Of a DNA stretch of 64,000 nt, positions 1 through 10,784 are shown in pieces (positions within the stretch are counted from its first letter, which is position 1; each line of letters starts with the position of its first letter). Made by a program: the position numbers and the translations under genes. The stretch is from Gnetum montanum (taxonomy: Eukaryota; Streptophyta; Gnetopsida; Gnetales; Gnetaceae), in assembly GCA_015680685.1 (NCBI GenBank), contig MNCI01004656.1, positions 763,327 to 827,326 of the forward strand. The letters are read 5' to 3'. The notes below the pieces were generated by a model, which was not told the DNA's origin, did no database searches, and was given only the letters and a program-made list of their open reading frames with translations.

Positions 1-375
1 ATAATATCCATATGGATTCAACTAGCTATAAGCGTAGTGCTAGTTTGATGATGGTCTTTCCCATGAATATGGGTTTTGCCACTACATTTGATAGTAGTTT
101 TTGGGTTGATAAGAAGTTCCATCCATCCTCTATTTCTCTAAAAATAGAATCACTCATAAGTTGATCAATCTTCGAGAAATAACATGCACTCATAAGTAAA
201 TCACCTTGAGATGCACTAGTATTAGTTATCACTTTATTGAATGCTCTATAACCAATGCATAATATTAGTATACCATATTTCTTTTTAATGACTAATACTC
301 ATGCATCTCAAGGTGATATGCTAGGTCTAATTTTCCCTTCCAATAATTGCTCTAATTGTACTTTTAATTCTCTTA
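1..375 (-). pseudogene. Ty3/gypsy reverse transcriptase, N-terminal remnant
   Basis: Read on the minus strand, this begins with a pre-RT helix (ELKVQLEQLLEGKIRPSISP) and continues into VLVIKKKYGILILCIGYRAF. That matches the conserved Ty3/gypsy RT start, in which a KKKDGS-like motif is followed by CIDYR; here the Asp is Gly. Stops and frame changes interrupt it, and the window edge cuts it before the YxDD motif. It lies downstream of the protease and gag remnants in the same orientation, so it is the pol part of one decayed element. Its function in the family is cDNA synthesis; this copy is dead. Confidence 0.8.
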
Positions 376-654
376 ATTTGAAAGTAGAGAATCTATAAGG
401 AGCTTTTCATACAGGTTGTGTACCAAGAAAAATATCAATGGCATGCTTGAAAATTCTTTTTGGAGGTAGTTCTCTAGTTTCATTAAATACTAAATCTTTA
501 TATTCCTTAAGTTCATTTAGGATCTGAGTACTTGAAGATCTCTAAGGTTGGGTTACTTTAACTAAGCTTTTAGCTTTCTTAATAGTTATTGTATGAATTT
601 TCTTTGTTATTCCTACCCCCTTTAGAACCCTAACTCCATCAGGCATTGGGACTT

Positions 655-960
655 ATTAAATACAAGTTCCAGAGTGGGAAGTAACATCAAATTTTTGTAG
701 GAAAGACATTCCTAAAATTGCATCAACATCATGTAGTTTAAATTCAAAAAGTTCATCAACGAAAGGCATGTTTTGCTAGATAAAGTTAATTTCTCCATAC
801 CTAGTATGTTTACTCATAGTTGTTCCATTTTCCAGTTCTATCTTAATAATTTTCTTGAAAGGGAAACTTACTTTCAATAAATTAATTAATTTTGGAGAAA
901 TAAATTTATCACTGGCACCACTATCAATAAAAAATTTAATTTTTTTACCTTCAACTTAAC
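655..960 (-). pseudogene. Ty3/gypsy aspartic protease remnant
   Basis: The minus strand encodes FFIDSGASDKFIS, with the retropepsin active-site motif DSGAS at 911-925. About 70 residues later comes AILGMSFLQKF, the conserved LG-x-x-x-L flap-side motif. This protease would have cleaved the Gag-Pol polyprotein. Frameshifts and stops follow the domain. It sits between gag (right) and RT (left), the normal gag-PR-RT order. Confidence 0.8.
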
Positions 961-1099
961 CTTCAAAAATTAGTAACGAAAATTGAAATTTATGCAAACC
1001 TGAATTAGTCGATGTAGATATCTTCTTCATTGTTATGGTAGTGGTAGGATTTTTTCCTTTAATCATGTTTGGGTTGGGTTTTTTATTTCTGATTTTGTT

Positions 1100-2213
1100 G
1101 GTCCTTTGTATTTTTGCTCAAAATTTTGGATAGTCTTGTTTAAAATGATCTTCACCACAACTAAAACATCGAGATGTTGATCGAACTTTTTTGGTTGCTG
1201 TCTCTTCTATCATTTCTATAGAAAAGTAGTTTTTTGAAGAGTTGTTTGTCAAATGGTAACTTGTACCCAATTCTATTCCTCATAATCCTTAGCAATTCTA
1301 TATGCTTCATCAATAGTTTGAGTATTACAAGCTTGTGTTTGAAAACATAATTAAGAATATAGTCCTCCAATGAATTTTGAAGCTAATTCTCCCTCATACC
1401 GGTGACTTACATACCAAGAAATATCCTAGAATTCCTTGTAGTAATCATCTATAGATCACCTTCTCAATGTTAAGAAATCAAATCTCATTTCACACTTTTT
1501 GAGAAAAGAATTGGGAATGAATTTCTACTGAAAATATTGACAAAAATTAAGTCAATTTATAATGAAGCCTTGAGATCTTAGTCCATTCCACCATGTTGTC
1601 ACAAGTCCTTTTAAATATAATGAGATAACTTCTAAATGTTCATGGCTTGACAAATTCAACATATCAAAGTAATTTTTCATTGTATCAAGCCAATCCTTTA
1701 CCTTAGCACTAGATCTAGGGGTTCCCTCATCATGATCTAATTTTACTTTCTTAGCATGAACTTGTGTCAACAATTGTCCAAGTGGATTAAGCTAGTTCCC
1801 ATATCCCTCACCTTCAGTTTGAATTCTACAGTCTACAGGAGGAATTTTGGTATCCTGTCCACTAGTAGGTAGAGGTTTTGTTTGGTTTGGATCTTTAGGA
1901 GAAATTTGATCATGATATTAATGTTGTTCATGGGCAAGGTTTGAAGGTTGAATTAGATGATTAGTTAATTGTTTGATGGAGTTTTCAAAGGAATGCATTT
2001 TTCCTCGTATTTTAACCATTTATCTTCTAAACTATGGGACAATTTCCTAATTTCCTCAAACATATTTTGCATCTCTGTCTTGAACCCTTGGTTTGAGTGA
2101 TGAAGTCCTTCTTGAATATCCTTGATCTCATTAATTTAATCCTCAAGGGAATTCATCTGGTCATTAACTCAAGCTTCCATTTCTCTCCAGTTTATTCTTT
2201 GGGTTTTAGACAT
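1100..2213 (-). pseudogene. Ty3/gypsy gag with zinc knuckle, degenerate
   Basis: The chosen start is the ATG at 2213 (MSKTQRINWREMEA, then an in-frame TGA). The best preserved part, 1552-1773, reads WLDTMKNYFDMLNLSSHEHL and then YLKGLVTTWWNGL, the retrotransposon gag helix pattern with its conserved WW. The zinc knuckle near 1130-1170 reads CFSCGEDHFKQDY, so the fourth ligand of the CCHC motif is Tyr instead of Cys. Several stops break the frame. Gag forms the particle and binds the RNA; this copy cannot. Confidence 0.75.
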
Positions 2214-2524
2214 CGGTAAGTTCAAGAAATTAGGTATGTTGATAATTCTTAGCCTCTATGCTCTTTTTATGGGATTCAAAATTATTTAGTTAGTTGTGGA
2301 AGAAGTTGAAACTGTTATGAATTTCTCACCAAGTATTGAATTCTAATTATTTTTGGGACCTAAAATAATGAATTAGATGCTAATTTTATAGAGTTCAAAA
2401 GCTAAATCTAACTATTCCATTGAGTCTGGAAGGTTTAAATCTATTGAAATTGATTTTTTTGGTTGATAATAGACTCTATATTCAAAAGTTTTAGTCATTT
2501 TAAGTTTTCTCAACTTTCATGTTT

Positions 2525-2583
2525 CTCAAGACTTCCTGAGAGGTCACCCATCCCAGTTCTACTCTAGGACATGTGTGCTTAAT
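2525..2583 (-). pseudogene. 5S rRNA-derived fragment
   Basis: The plus strand contains AGGTCACCCATCCCAGTTCT and ACTCTAGGAC followed by GTGTGCTTAA. This is the complement of the plant 5S rRNA segment running from the AAGCGTGCTT box to the GGATGGGTGACC and GGAAGTC stretch. The fragment therefore spans the equivalents of box A, the intermediate element and box C, with about ten substitutions. It is in the same orientation as the gag at 2213 and lies about 310 bp upstream of it. The remaining 5S sequence is not recognisable. 5S-derived sequence inside LTR elements is known from Cassandra elements; here it is next to a gypsy gag. Confidence 0.7.
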
Positions 2584-2809
2584 AATAAAATTTTTATTTC
2601 ATTTGTTATCACAACACCAATTTGAACTTTTTGTAAATAATTAAGTGCATTTTCTATTTAGACTAAAACTAACGAACACAAAATTTGTTTTAAAATTTTT
2701 TTTGTCAGTTTATGGGAATTTTAAAATTCCCATCAATTGTCAAAAAAATTGATTTTTTCATCAATTAATGGACAACCCATTCTAGGGTCCACACGGTGAC
2801 TAGAAGGTA

Positions 2810-3051
2810 GTGATGGGTGATGTAGGAGGCAGTGATGGATAGTGCTGAAGGCAGTGATGGGCAACATGGGAGGTAGTGATGGACGATGTGGGAGACAATG
2901 ATGGTTGCCACAGGAAGTAGTGATGGATAACATGGGAGGCAGTGATGGGAAGTGCAGGAGTTGGTGATGGACAATGTAGGAGGCAGTGATGGATGGTGTG
3001 GGAGGTAGTGATGGCCAACGCAGGAGGCAGTGGTGAGCAATGTGGGTGGGG
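2810..3051. repeat. 22-bp minisatellite, 11 units
   Basis: Eleven consecutive 22-bp units each begin GTGATGG (last units GTGATGGCC and GTGGTGAGC) and mostly end GGGAGGYA. Every unit start from 2810 to 3030 is exactly 22 bp apart. Because 22 is not a multiple of three and no unit makes a stop on the minus strand, all three minus frames stay open. The His/Pro/Ser-rich reading frames here are by-products of the repeat, not genes. Confidence 0.95.
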
Positions 3052-4682
3052 ATACACAATGCAGTGCGGTGTGGTAGGCATGATTGTAGGTCAGGCATGC
3101 TACACAAGGCCAGACAGGTAGCACAACACAATGCAAATAGGTGGCACAAAGGTGTAGATGACAATGAGCAGCGTGGGAAATCGATAGAAGGTGACAGCGA
3201 CATAGGTGATTGGTGGAAGGCAACAAGTGGCATGAAGATGGTAGCTGTACAAGCATGATTTTGTTGGTGCCCCCTTTTTAGTGTTGGTCCTAAGGGCTAG
3301 ATCCCATCAGCCATGGTCTTGCAATTACCTGTGGTTGGCTATGGGTAGTCATAGCATTGCCATGGCTGGCCACATCCTTGTTGCAACCAGGTTGTAGGCC
3401 CTAATATTATATATATATTAATAATCAAGGCTTAGGTTTGAACCCGAGACTCCTTGTTTGATAATTTTTATAAAAATTTTAAAAAAAGCATTTTCTTATT
3501 ATTAAATTTTTTAAATAAAAATAATATATATTTTTTAATTTTTAATTTTGAACTACACGTAAATTGAGAATGGTTGTATCCTTCAAATTGTAAGTTGGAT
3601 TTTCATGAAATTAGTGCTATTGGAATTGTCCGGGAGAGCATTTTGAGTTAAACTATAGATAATTCCACTTTAGTGAACCTAAAAATCATAAAATCCAAAA
3701 AAGTAAATATTTTCTTTTAAAAAAAATAGTAAACATTATCTTTTTTCTTCAAAAAAAATATATGTTAGCTTTTATTAAATCTTTGATTATCTTAACTTAT
3801 ACTTTCTCTTGGCTTTTTCTATGATTTCTACAATTTTATTATAAATATGAGAAGTAGGATGACTTATCACAAGTTAATACCAGAAAAGATTATTAACAAT
3901 GAAGCTTGGAGATTTTCTATTATAAAAAATTCATGGCTTCCAAACATCAAGCTTCACCTTAGGCTCCTTCAGGTAGTAGCTCTTTATTGCCTAATATTAT
4001 TTTACATCAAAATAATGTCCTCTTTGCTTTTGATTGAGTGCATATCTTTCTTGGGAAGGAGGGTTTTCAATTCCTTACCACTTCTAAGTTAGTTGATTTA
4101 CTTGTTTTTCCAATTTTTAAACTTTCCCAATGCAAGAGTATTCTTTGAAAGTGGTTTGAATAGTATAATAATAAGAAATTGTCTACTTTTCAATTAGTTT
4201 TGGAGTAATAACAATCCTTCCTCTTAATATTAAATTAGTCTTAGGTTTTCAACAAGGAGAGGATTCTTTAATTCCTTCAATTTATTCTCAAAAATTTAAA
4301 TCTTTTTGTGACAAGGCATTATTTGCCTATGTTGTTGATTGTACCATTGGCAAAAGCCAATTTGTTCGTAAAGATTTCATTAACTAGGCTTACTTTGACT
4401 TATGTCTATTCATTAGCAGCAAAATTCTATGGTATAGACAATAATCCAATGTTAGTTCTTATTCTATTTTCATATTTCATGGTGCTATAACTAGTTGGAT
4501 TTATGATTGGTCATTGTCTTATTTCTCTACCTAGTATACTACTATGATTAAAATTACTATTTCCCAACAAAATCCTTCAAAGTCCTATACCCTATGCTAT
4601 ATACCCTTGATCATGTGTATGATCCTAAGTTATTATTATCCCAAGAAATGTTTTACTCATTACAATCCTTAGTTGTACTCTG
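3052..4682. other. AT-rich stretch without a supportable gene
   Basis: There are several short open frames (for example 3847-4092) but no family match I can recognise and no consistent frame. The part from 3847 on could belong to the exon remnant that starts at 4683, but I see no splice structure joining them. Confidence 0.4.
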
Positions 4683-4989
4683 AATTTCTTGAAGATGAGA
4701 GGGTTATAAGAAGTAAGATTATGGGTGCCAAGAAAGGTCATTTGGCTTTACAACAAGCTTAGAGTTATGAGGAAATCAATGAGGTATCTTCATGTTTTTA
4801 TTATTTCCTTGTTTGTTGATTATGTTTTTATTTTATGTATTTGATAGTTCAATTTTGGTTATATAATGAACCAACGTAGAGTGCTGAAGAAATTCAAGGT
4901 ACTTCATCCTTTGGTATGGTTTAATCACAAGAACAAATCATTCCGTCTACTTCCAGGGTATATATATTTAAATATAACTTACTTAGTTT

Positions 4990-5023
<34 letters not shown>
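4990..5023. repeat. (TA)n microsatellite
   Basis: A nearly pure TA tract of about 34 bp, lying inside a predicted intron of the remnant at 4683-6124. Confidence 0.95.
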
Positions 5024-5028
<5 letters not shown>

Positions 5029-5243
5029 TTTCTAATAAATTTCTTTTGTAAAGGCAATGTATTGGGTAAATTTTTGGCAATCTAGTAGTTCTAAGACAAC
5101 AAACCCAACAATAGGCTCCACAACAATTCCATCAAACTTGATAGAGTTCAACATAAGATAAGGGAAAGTAACTAGAAGTGAGTTTTAGTTATTTAAAGGT
5201 TTAAATACTTTCCTCTTTGCTTTGTATGATGTCAATTTTTTTT

Positions 5244-5262
5244 AATATATATATATATATAT
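5244..5262. repeat. (TA)n microsatellite
   Basis: A short TA tract just before the acceptor-like TTGTTGTAG at 5262-5270. Confidence 0.9.
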
Positions 5263-6340
5263 TGTTGTAGAGTTCTATAAAGTGACAATACTTTATTCAA
5301 GAGATGGATAGAGGTGATGCAGGTGCTACTTCTGCATAGACTCCCATTCTACCACCTAGATTATCAATCATACATTCGTTTTCTGCAACACCTAGAAGAG
5401 GTTTTCTTCCATAGGTAGCACCAACATTAATTTCTGAGTCTGTTCTGGTAACTTCTTCTTTCTCAATCTCAAAATATTCTTATTCAATGGGAAAGATAGT
5501 GGTAGCTGCTGAAGAAGAGCTTGTACTTCTTTAGTGCATTAGCCAATGAATCTCAAATAATAGACCCTATTTTGTTTGCAAGGGTTTCCACCATCTATGA
5601 GAATCTCAGTCATGGGACTTCAAGGAAGATTATGATTTAATACATGCTATAGTTCCATCATCTTTTCATCCAATTTCTAAGGATGCTCTAAATGTTGTAT
5701 AAGATCTAGAGAAAATCTTAGGAGAATTTGAAAGCGCAACATGTTATGCTCACCATTTAGCAACTCGTGAATGATTCCTTCAGATTGATAATGATCAATT
5801 TTAGGTAATACTTTATTTTTGTATTTGTTTGTTAATTTGCTAATAACTCATAATTTAAATCTTGTTTCTATAGAGAATGGAGAAAGAATGGAAAAAGGAC
5901 ATGGATGATCAATTAATATAGATGGATATTTTGCAAACCCAACTTAAAAGAAAGGAGAATCAACAATTGCAACAGGACATGCGAAAAAATATATCACACA
6001 ATTATGTGATGGACTAGCTACATGTAAAGTAGTGCTTGGTAAGGTAGGTGCTACCATTGAAGAAAGAGAGTTCCAATTGAAGATAGTCATAGATCTTATG
6101 AAGTCTTTTAGTTGTAACAAATGATCATAGTTGCCTTTCTTACAATTTTCCCATTCTACTTCTTTTCCCTATTCTTCAATTTTCTATATCCTACATAAAT
6201 GTACTTCCTCTCACTCCTCTTTTACTACAAAATAAAATAATATAATATTTTCTTCCATTTTATTATTTTTCGTAATGTACTTGTGTTTAACAATAATAAT
6301 AAAATAAAGTTTTTTTTCTAGTTTGGCTCCTAAATTGTGG

Positions 6341-6355
6341 TTGGCTCTAATACCA
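6341..6355 (-). other. primer-binding site, initiator-Met tRNA type
   Basis: The plus strand reads TTGGCTCTAATACCA. Its complement TGGTATTAGAGCC differs at one base from TGGTATCAGAGCC, the usual plant LTR-element PBS for initiator methionine tRNA. It lies two bases from the TG that begins the LTR at 6358, which fixes a minus-strand element whose body would lie to the left. Confidence 0.75.
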
Positions 6356-6357
6356 AA

Positions 6358-6867
6358 TGTGATATCCCATTCCCGAATGTCATAAAAATATGAACACTTA
6401 ATCTATTACATTTACCATTTTCTTAGATAATATATTGGAGACATTATAAATACTTAATAAATGAATTAACTGGAAAATAAATAATTATTACTAAAGAATA
6501 AAACAAGGAAAATGGAAAAATTATATTAATGGAAGAGATTACTGTAGTGCCATTTTTGGGTTTTTTTCCTATGCCACTTAAGCCTTAGAGGAAATCTGGC
6601 ACTAGCACCATGGTTAGCCTATCCTACCAAAGGGGTGATTAGTCCCTTTTTATCCTGCTTCACCAATTCTTATTGCTTGCCTTTCCCGGCTCCGCAACTC
6701 CATGCTTGGCATGACCTCTAACCTTGGCCTTAAATGGCATAGCTCAAACCCTTTCCCAAGGGATACATGAATAATTGTAACTTCTTATAATGAGTTTCCC
6801 CTTGATTAGAAGATTAATTACATTGTTTACAAATGTTTCCATCCTTAATAAGGGATGGAACGTTACA
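6358..6867 (-). mobile_element. orphan LTR of a minus-strand LTR element
   Basis: On the minus strand this runs from TGTAACGTTCC to GGGATATCACA, the usual TGTAAC...CACA form of plant LTRs, about 510 bp. A PBS follows immediately at its 3' end. No second LTR copy and no gag or pol in the right place were seen to the left, so the body has been deleted or replaced. The right boundary is inferred from the terminal TG/CA only. Confidence 0.55.
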
Positions 6868-7089
6868 ATAGTATAGTTGGTTGTAGGACTATTGATAATT
6901 ACTTTGTGAATAAGATAATTCCCTAGGCATTTGCTTTTGTACAAACTTGGGATTCAAAGCAAAATCCAAATACTCATGTGGATGTAACATGACTGGGCAA
7001 TAGCTCTTTGGATTTTCATATAGGAAAATGTCTTATCCATCATCCTCTTTTGTGGTTGAGTTTATAGTCTCTTCACTTATAGCTATTTT

Positions 7090-8356
7090 TTCTTTTTGTT
7101 AATATGTGCTCCTATCAATTTCTTGGTTCTTTTTCCTCTACTTGTTTTGATCACTTGATTCTTATTGTGTTTCTCTCTCGTCTATGGTTTTCATGTAAGT
7201 TGTAACTTTGTCATTCATCAACTCCCACATCTTATCTAGCCTTGCTTCAAGCTCATTGATAGACTTTTGTATTGGGAAGGTTTGTTGTGAAGTCACCTCA
7301 TTAAGAGCTACCAATTTTTCCTCATCATAGATATGGATCCTCTTCTTTTGAAGATTTGGATCCTAGTTATATTCCTCTACATTCACTTATTTACATATCT
7401 CTCCTTCTTTTACCACCAACTCAATTATCCTTTGTATCTAATGGGCTTTTAGTTCAGATAATTGACCTTAGGCATAAATCCCAAGGGTCCCCCTTTTTTC
7501 ATTATGGAGCCCATCTATGATGTGGAAAAGTTGCTCGTTTTGAGAGAAATAATGGCTTGGAGATCTATGTAGTAGCAAATAGTATTTATCCAAGGCCACA
7601 TTCAAGGGTTCATGATTTTCTTTCTTCTATCCTTGGATTTGTTTTCTCAAGTTTGACAATCTCAGATAGGTTTGGTATTTTCATTGAAGAGTGTTAGCAT
7701 TGTGGATCATTAGTGAATGAAGTCTGGTTCCAATGATCTATACCAACTTTCAGCTTCATCTATTAGTCTCCTACGAAATAGCTTAAGCTTTTGCCACTTG
7801 CGTTCAATGTTTTGCAAGGTACATGCATCATGGAAGCCTTGTAAACAATGTTGTGGATCATAATTAAGCCTCCCATGAATTTAGGAATATTTTCCATATC
7901 AACATGTTTGATGTGGTTGTCTCTTTGATCCCTTTGAGGTATTCAAACTAGCTTCCAAATCCATGTTAGGTCCTTAGTAGCTAACAGGGGTTCATCTATA
8001 TTATACACGCCATGATGATAATCTATATTTCTATTTGTCTGATTGTGATGATCTTATCTATGCTGATTTTGATGTCTTTGATTTTGTCCTTGGATTCTAT
8101 TTCTATCTTTATCTTGACCCCATAGTGGAGCTCTATCTCTATAACTATTTTCATCTTCATCTGAACTAGATGTTGAAGAGGAAGAGAAAGATGAGGAACT
8201 AGGAGAATTGCCATGGTTCCTATATCTTCCCCCATGATCCCTTGATTTATCTTTTCTAGTTTTAGAGGAGGTCTTAGGCCTTGAGGCCCTCCTTGTTCTA
8301 GGACTTTCTCCATATTCTCTATGATTGTCTATACTAGTTGAACATAGTCCTTGCAT
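7090..8356 (-). pseudogene. Ty3/gypsy-type gag, degenerate
   Basis: A Ser/Arg/Asp-rich N-terminus (8356-8054; SSSSFSSSSTSSSDEDENSY) leads into a frameshifted gag core. The core reads DMENIPKFMGG near 7885, YDPQHCLQGFHDACTLQNI, then LIDEAESWYRSLEPDFIH near 7690-7770, the gag A-x-x-WY signature. Further on come LDKYYLLLHRSPSHYF and a helical tail ending near 7200. At least two frameshifts and several stops are needed to follow it. No protease or RT follows on the left. Gag would have formed the element's capsid. Confidence 0.65.
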
Positions 8357-8369
8357 GTAGTAAGGGTGT

Positions 8370-9589
8370 AAATGAGCATATGAAATCCCTTCTGACTAAT
8401 GTTCACTCCAATTCTCTTTAGTATAGATCCTATCATTTTTTCTACAAGAGTTTTCATCATACAATGTGTTATTGATTCTATGTGAATAAGATATGGTTTT
8501 AACATGTGTGACTAAAAATATTTATATTTTCTAAAAGATAAATAATTAACACTTTTATTATAATCATGTTGTAATCTAGACAACTAGCACAATTTTTAGT
8601 AATGGTGCTAATGATGAGAAACTAGTATCCCCTACACCCAACCATATAAATCACAAGTGTTCAACCACAATCCTATCAAATTAAGTGGATGGAACTAGTT
8701 GTAGCATCTAGATCATTATGCCTTTATTGTAGTTCACTATCTTCCCATTTGGACTAGTGGTAGCTTTGTCATGTATGGTTTAGTCCAAAAGAGGCATATG
8801 ACTGTTGATGTTGTTTTGGCTTATGCTACTCTGAATGATAATAGAGAAATTAATTATTTAATCTAATTAATAATGGAAAGATGAAGTCTAAACTAGTCTA
8901 TGGATGATGAGTGTTCATTCCTAGGTGCCTCACAAATCCTAAACCCACGTATCCACTACTAGGATGACCAAATGCTACGCTACTAGGAAAATTAAGTAAT
9001 AATGTTGCTAGGATTACAAAGCAAATACATGTTTATGCTCAAAACTAGTTGCTCTCATTTTTCCAATTTATTAATGTGCATGGAAGTGTAAATATTAACT
9101 AAGTACATGGAATATAAATTTCATTAAAAGTAAATTTAATCTAAGTCAAAGTGTTGTAATGAATAATAATCAATCTCGATCCTATTTTCATTCATGGAAT
9201 GTGTCCAGGGACATTGCCACTTGAATAAGATGTCATAAAATTAACTCAAATCAACATTGTGGGCACTCATTGATTATTCTTTAAGACTATGGAATAAAAA
9301 TTCAAGGGTTTGGCTACTTTATTAGTAAAATAATTGGATGAATTATGTTCCGAAGTCTTGTATTTATAGGTAGGCATGCTTCTCGCAATATCAGATATCT
9401 AATAATGTAGCATGTGATTTGATATCAATGCTTCAATATCAAGGCGTAAGCAGAATATGATTCATCACATTCCTTGTACCTGATTCTAAGAATAATAGAT
9501 TTTTGTAATTACGGAGGCTGGGGTATCTACCTTCAGCATCTTGGCATAACAAACTCTATAAAATTCTTCACACCTTACTCCACAATGTC
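8370..9589. other. no gene seen
   Basis: AT-rich sequence with no long frame, no repeat of note and no LTR edge that I can support. Confidence 0.5.
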
Positions 9590-10018
9590 TCTCTTTAACA
9601 AAATTTTACTTTCCTAAATTGAGTGTTGTTCATCATGAATATAGAACTGAACATTGTTAGCTTTCAGATCTATATCATGTAAGGGAGTAAACCCCTTACA
9701 ACTAAATACTTTATAGGCCATAAGGATACAATCATGAACAATAGTAATAAGGTTCTTGGACATTGATGATAAAATTTTCTCAACCTATTTCATATTTATT
9801 GCTCTAATTCTGTACTTATGAGATGCTTGAGTGCATCTATTGATTTTAACTTGATAGATAGTTGAGAAATTAGGGTGGAAATATGCCCTCTCAATTTTTG
9901 TGAGCTTGATATCCTTTTTTGCAACACTTATAGTATGCTTACTTCTTGATTCAAATTTCTTTTCTAATTTAAATGGATTTATCAAGGGTAGTCCCTGTAT
10001 AGACATTGTAAGATGCAC
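9590..10018 (-). pseudogene. unknown coding-like remnant
   Basis: A 77-codon basic frame (10018-9785) reads through a single stop into MSKNLITIVHDCILMAYKVF and then DIDLKANNVQFYIHDEQHSI in the same frame. The length over one stop and the residue mix look coding, but I recognise no family. It lies just beyond the 3' LTR fragment of the copia-like element. Confidence 0.3.
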
Positions 10019-10157
10019 TAAAAGAGATCATAGTTGATGTATTAATAGTATCTTGTTATATGAATTGTATGGTTGATTCATATGATTCCTTATATAGAGA
10101 ACTACAGATGACGTTTTCAAAATAGTTCTCTATTGTAGGAACCTCTCTAAAAATCCA

Positions 10158-10316
10158 TGATTGTCCATGCTCTCATCTTGTCCATGTATTCTTAACTTTG
10201 ACATCTCTTTATAGCTCTCATTTCTTGAGTTCTCATTCATGCCCTACAAAATCATCACATTTCACAAAATTCTATGTTCTTCATTTTCCTTAAGGTTTTG
10301 ACATATGAAAAGGTCA
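10158..10316 (-). mobile_element. 3' LTR fragment, copia-like element
   Basis: Aligns with 15650-15808. Shared blocks on the plus strand include TGTCCATGCT, TTTGACATCT, AAAATCATCACATT and CATTTTCCTTAAGGTTTT. The LTR begins on the minus strand at 10316 directly after the PPT and four T residues. Similarity is lost left of about 10158. Confidence 0.7.
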
Positions 10317-10320
10317 AAAA

Positions 10321-10333
10321 TCTCCCCCTTTGT
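10321..10333 (-). other. polypurine tract
   Basis: On the minus strand ACAAAGGGGGAGA precedes the LTR start by four bases. This is the classic copia-type plus-strand priming tract. Confidence 0.8.
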
Positions 10334-10784
10334 GGTGATTTCTAATACTCAAGAAAATGGGTGAGTTTATAAAAAATTTAAATAATAATAAACAATAAAA
10401 ATATTAAGACTTATAAATTCTAGTGGTAGCCAAGGTTATAACTAGGATAATGGTTCTAAAGCTGAAGGCACAAGGTAGGATAAATGAAACCTATATCCAT
10501 AAAATACCATAAAACACATAATCATGATATAGAAGCAAAGTATTTTCATAGCATAATCCATCCACAATACATATGGAAAATGAAATATTCTCATTATCTA
10601 CAAAAACCACATATGTGCAAGTCCACAACAAAAAATCACATATTTCTATATCATCAAATTATCCATCGTCAAGCTATATGAAACTATCCATAGTACATCA
10701 TCAAATTGTAAACTATTCATAACCCATAAGAAACTCTCTTTCCCTTTCTGAATGCCATCAAAAAGGAGATATGAAACATGGGCT

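Larger units (their letters stand above)
4683..6124 (+). pseudogene. degenerate multi-exon gene remnant, unknown family
   Basis: Short coding-like stretches are separated by sequences with good splice borders. They are FLEDERVIRSKIMGAKKG at about 4683, an intron-like segment 4958-5053 (GTATAT...AAAG), one at 5178-5270 (GTGAGT...GTAG), and one at 5805-5873 (GTAATA...CTATAG). The last stretch ends CKVVLGKVGATIEER and then MKSFSCNK before a TGA at 6122-6124, and looks helical. Stops occur inside the exons. I do not recognise the family; a captured host gene or a transposon accessory ORF are both possible. Confidence 0.35.

Noticed and set aside
2600-2620. Possible PBS (TTGGTGTTGTGATAAC on the minus strand) for the left gypsy remnant
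   Set aside because: Only the first bases fit the initiator-Met site, and no LTR end could be placed next to it.
2733-3258. Long overlapping His/Pro/Ser-rich frames on the minus strand
   Set aside because: They are three shifted readings of a 22-bp repeat and show no codon bias of a gene.
3435-3444. Pol III B-box match (GGTTCAAACC on the minus strand), possible SINE or tRNA
   Set aside because: No A box at the right distance and no cloverleaf; such a short match is expected by chance.
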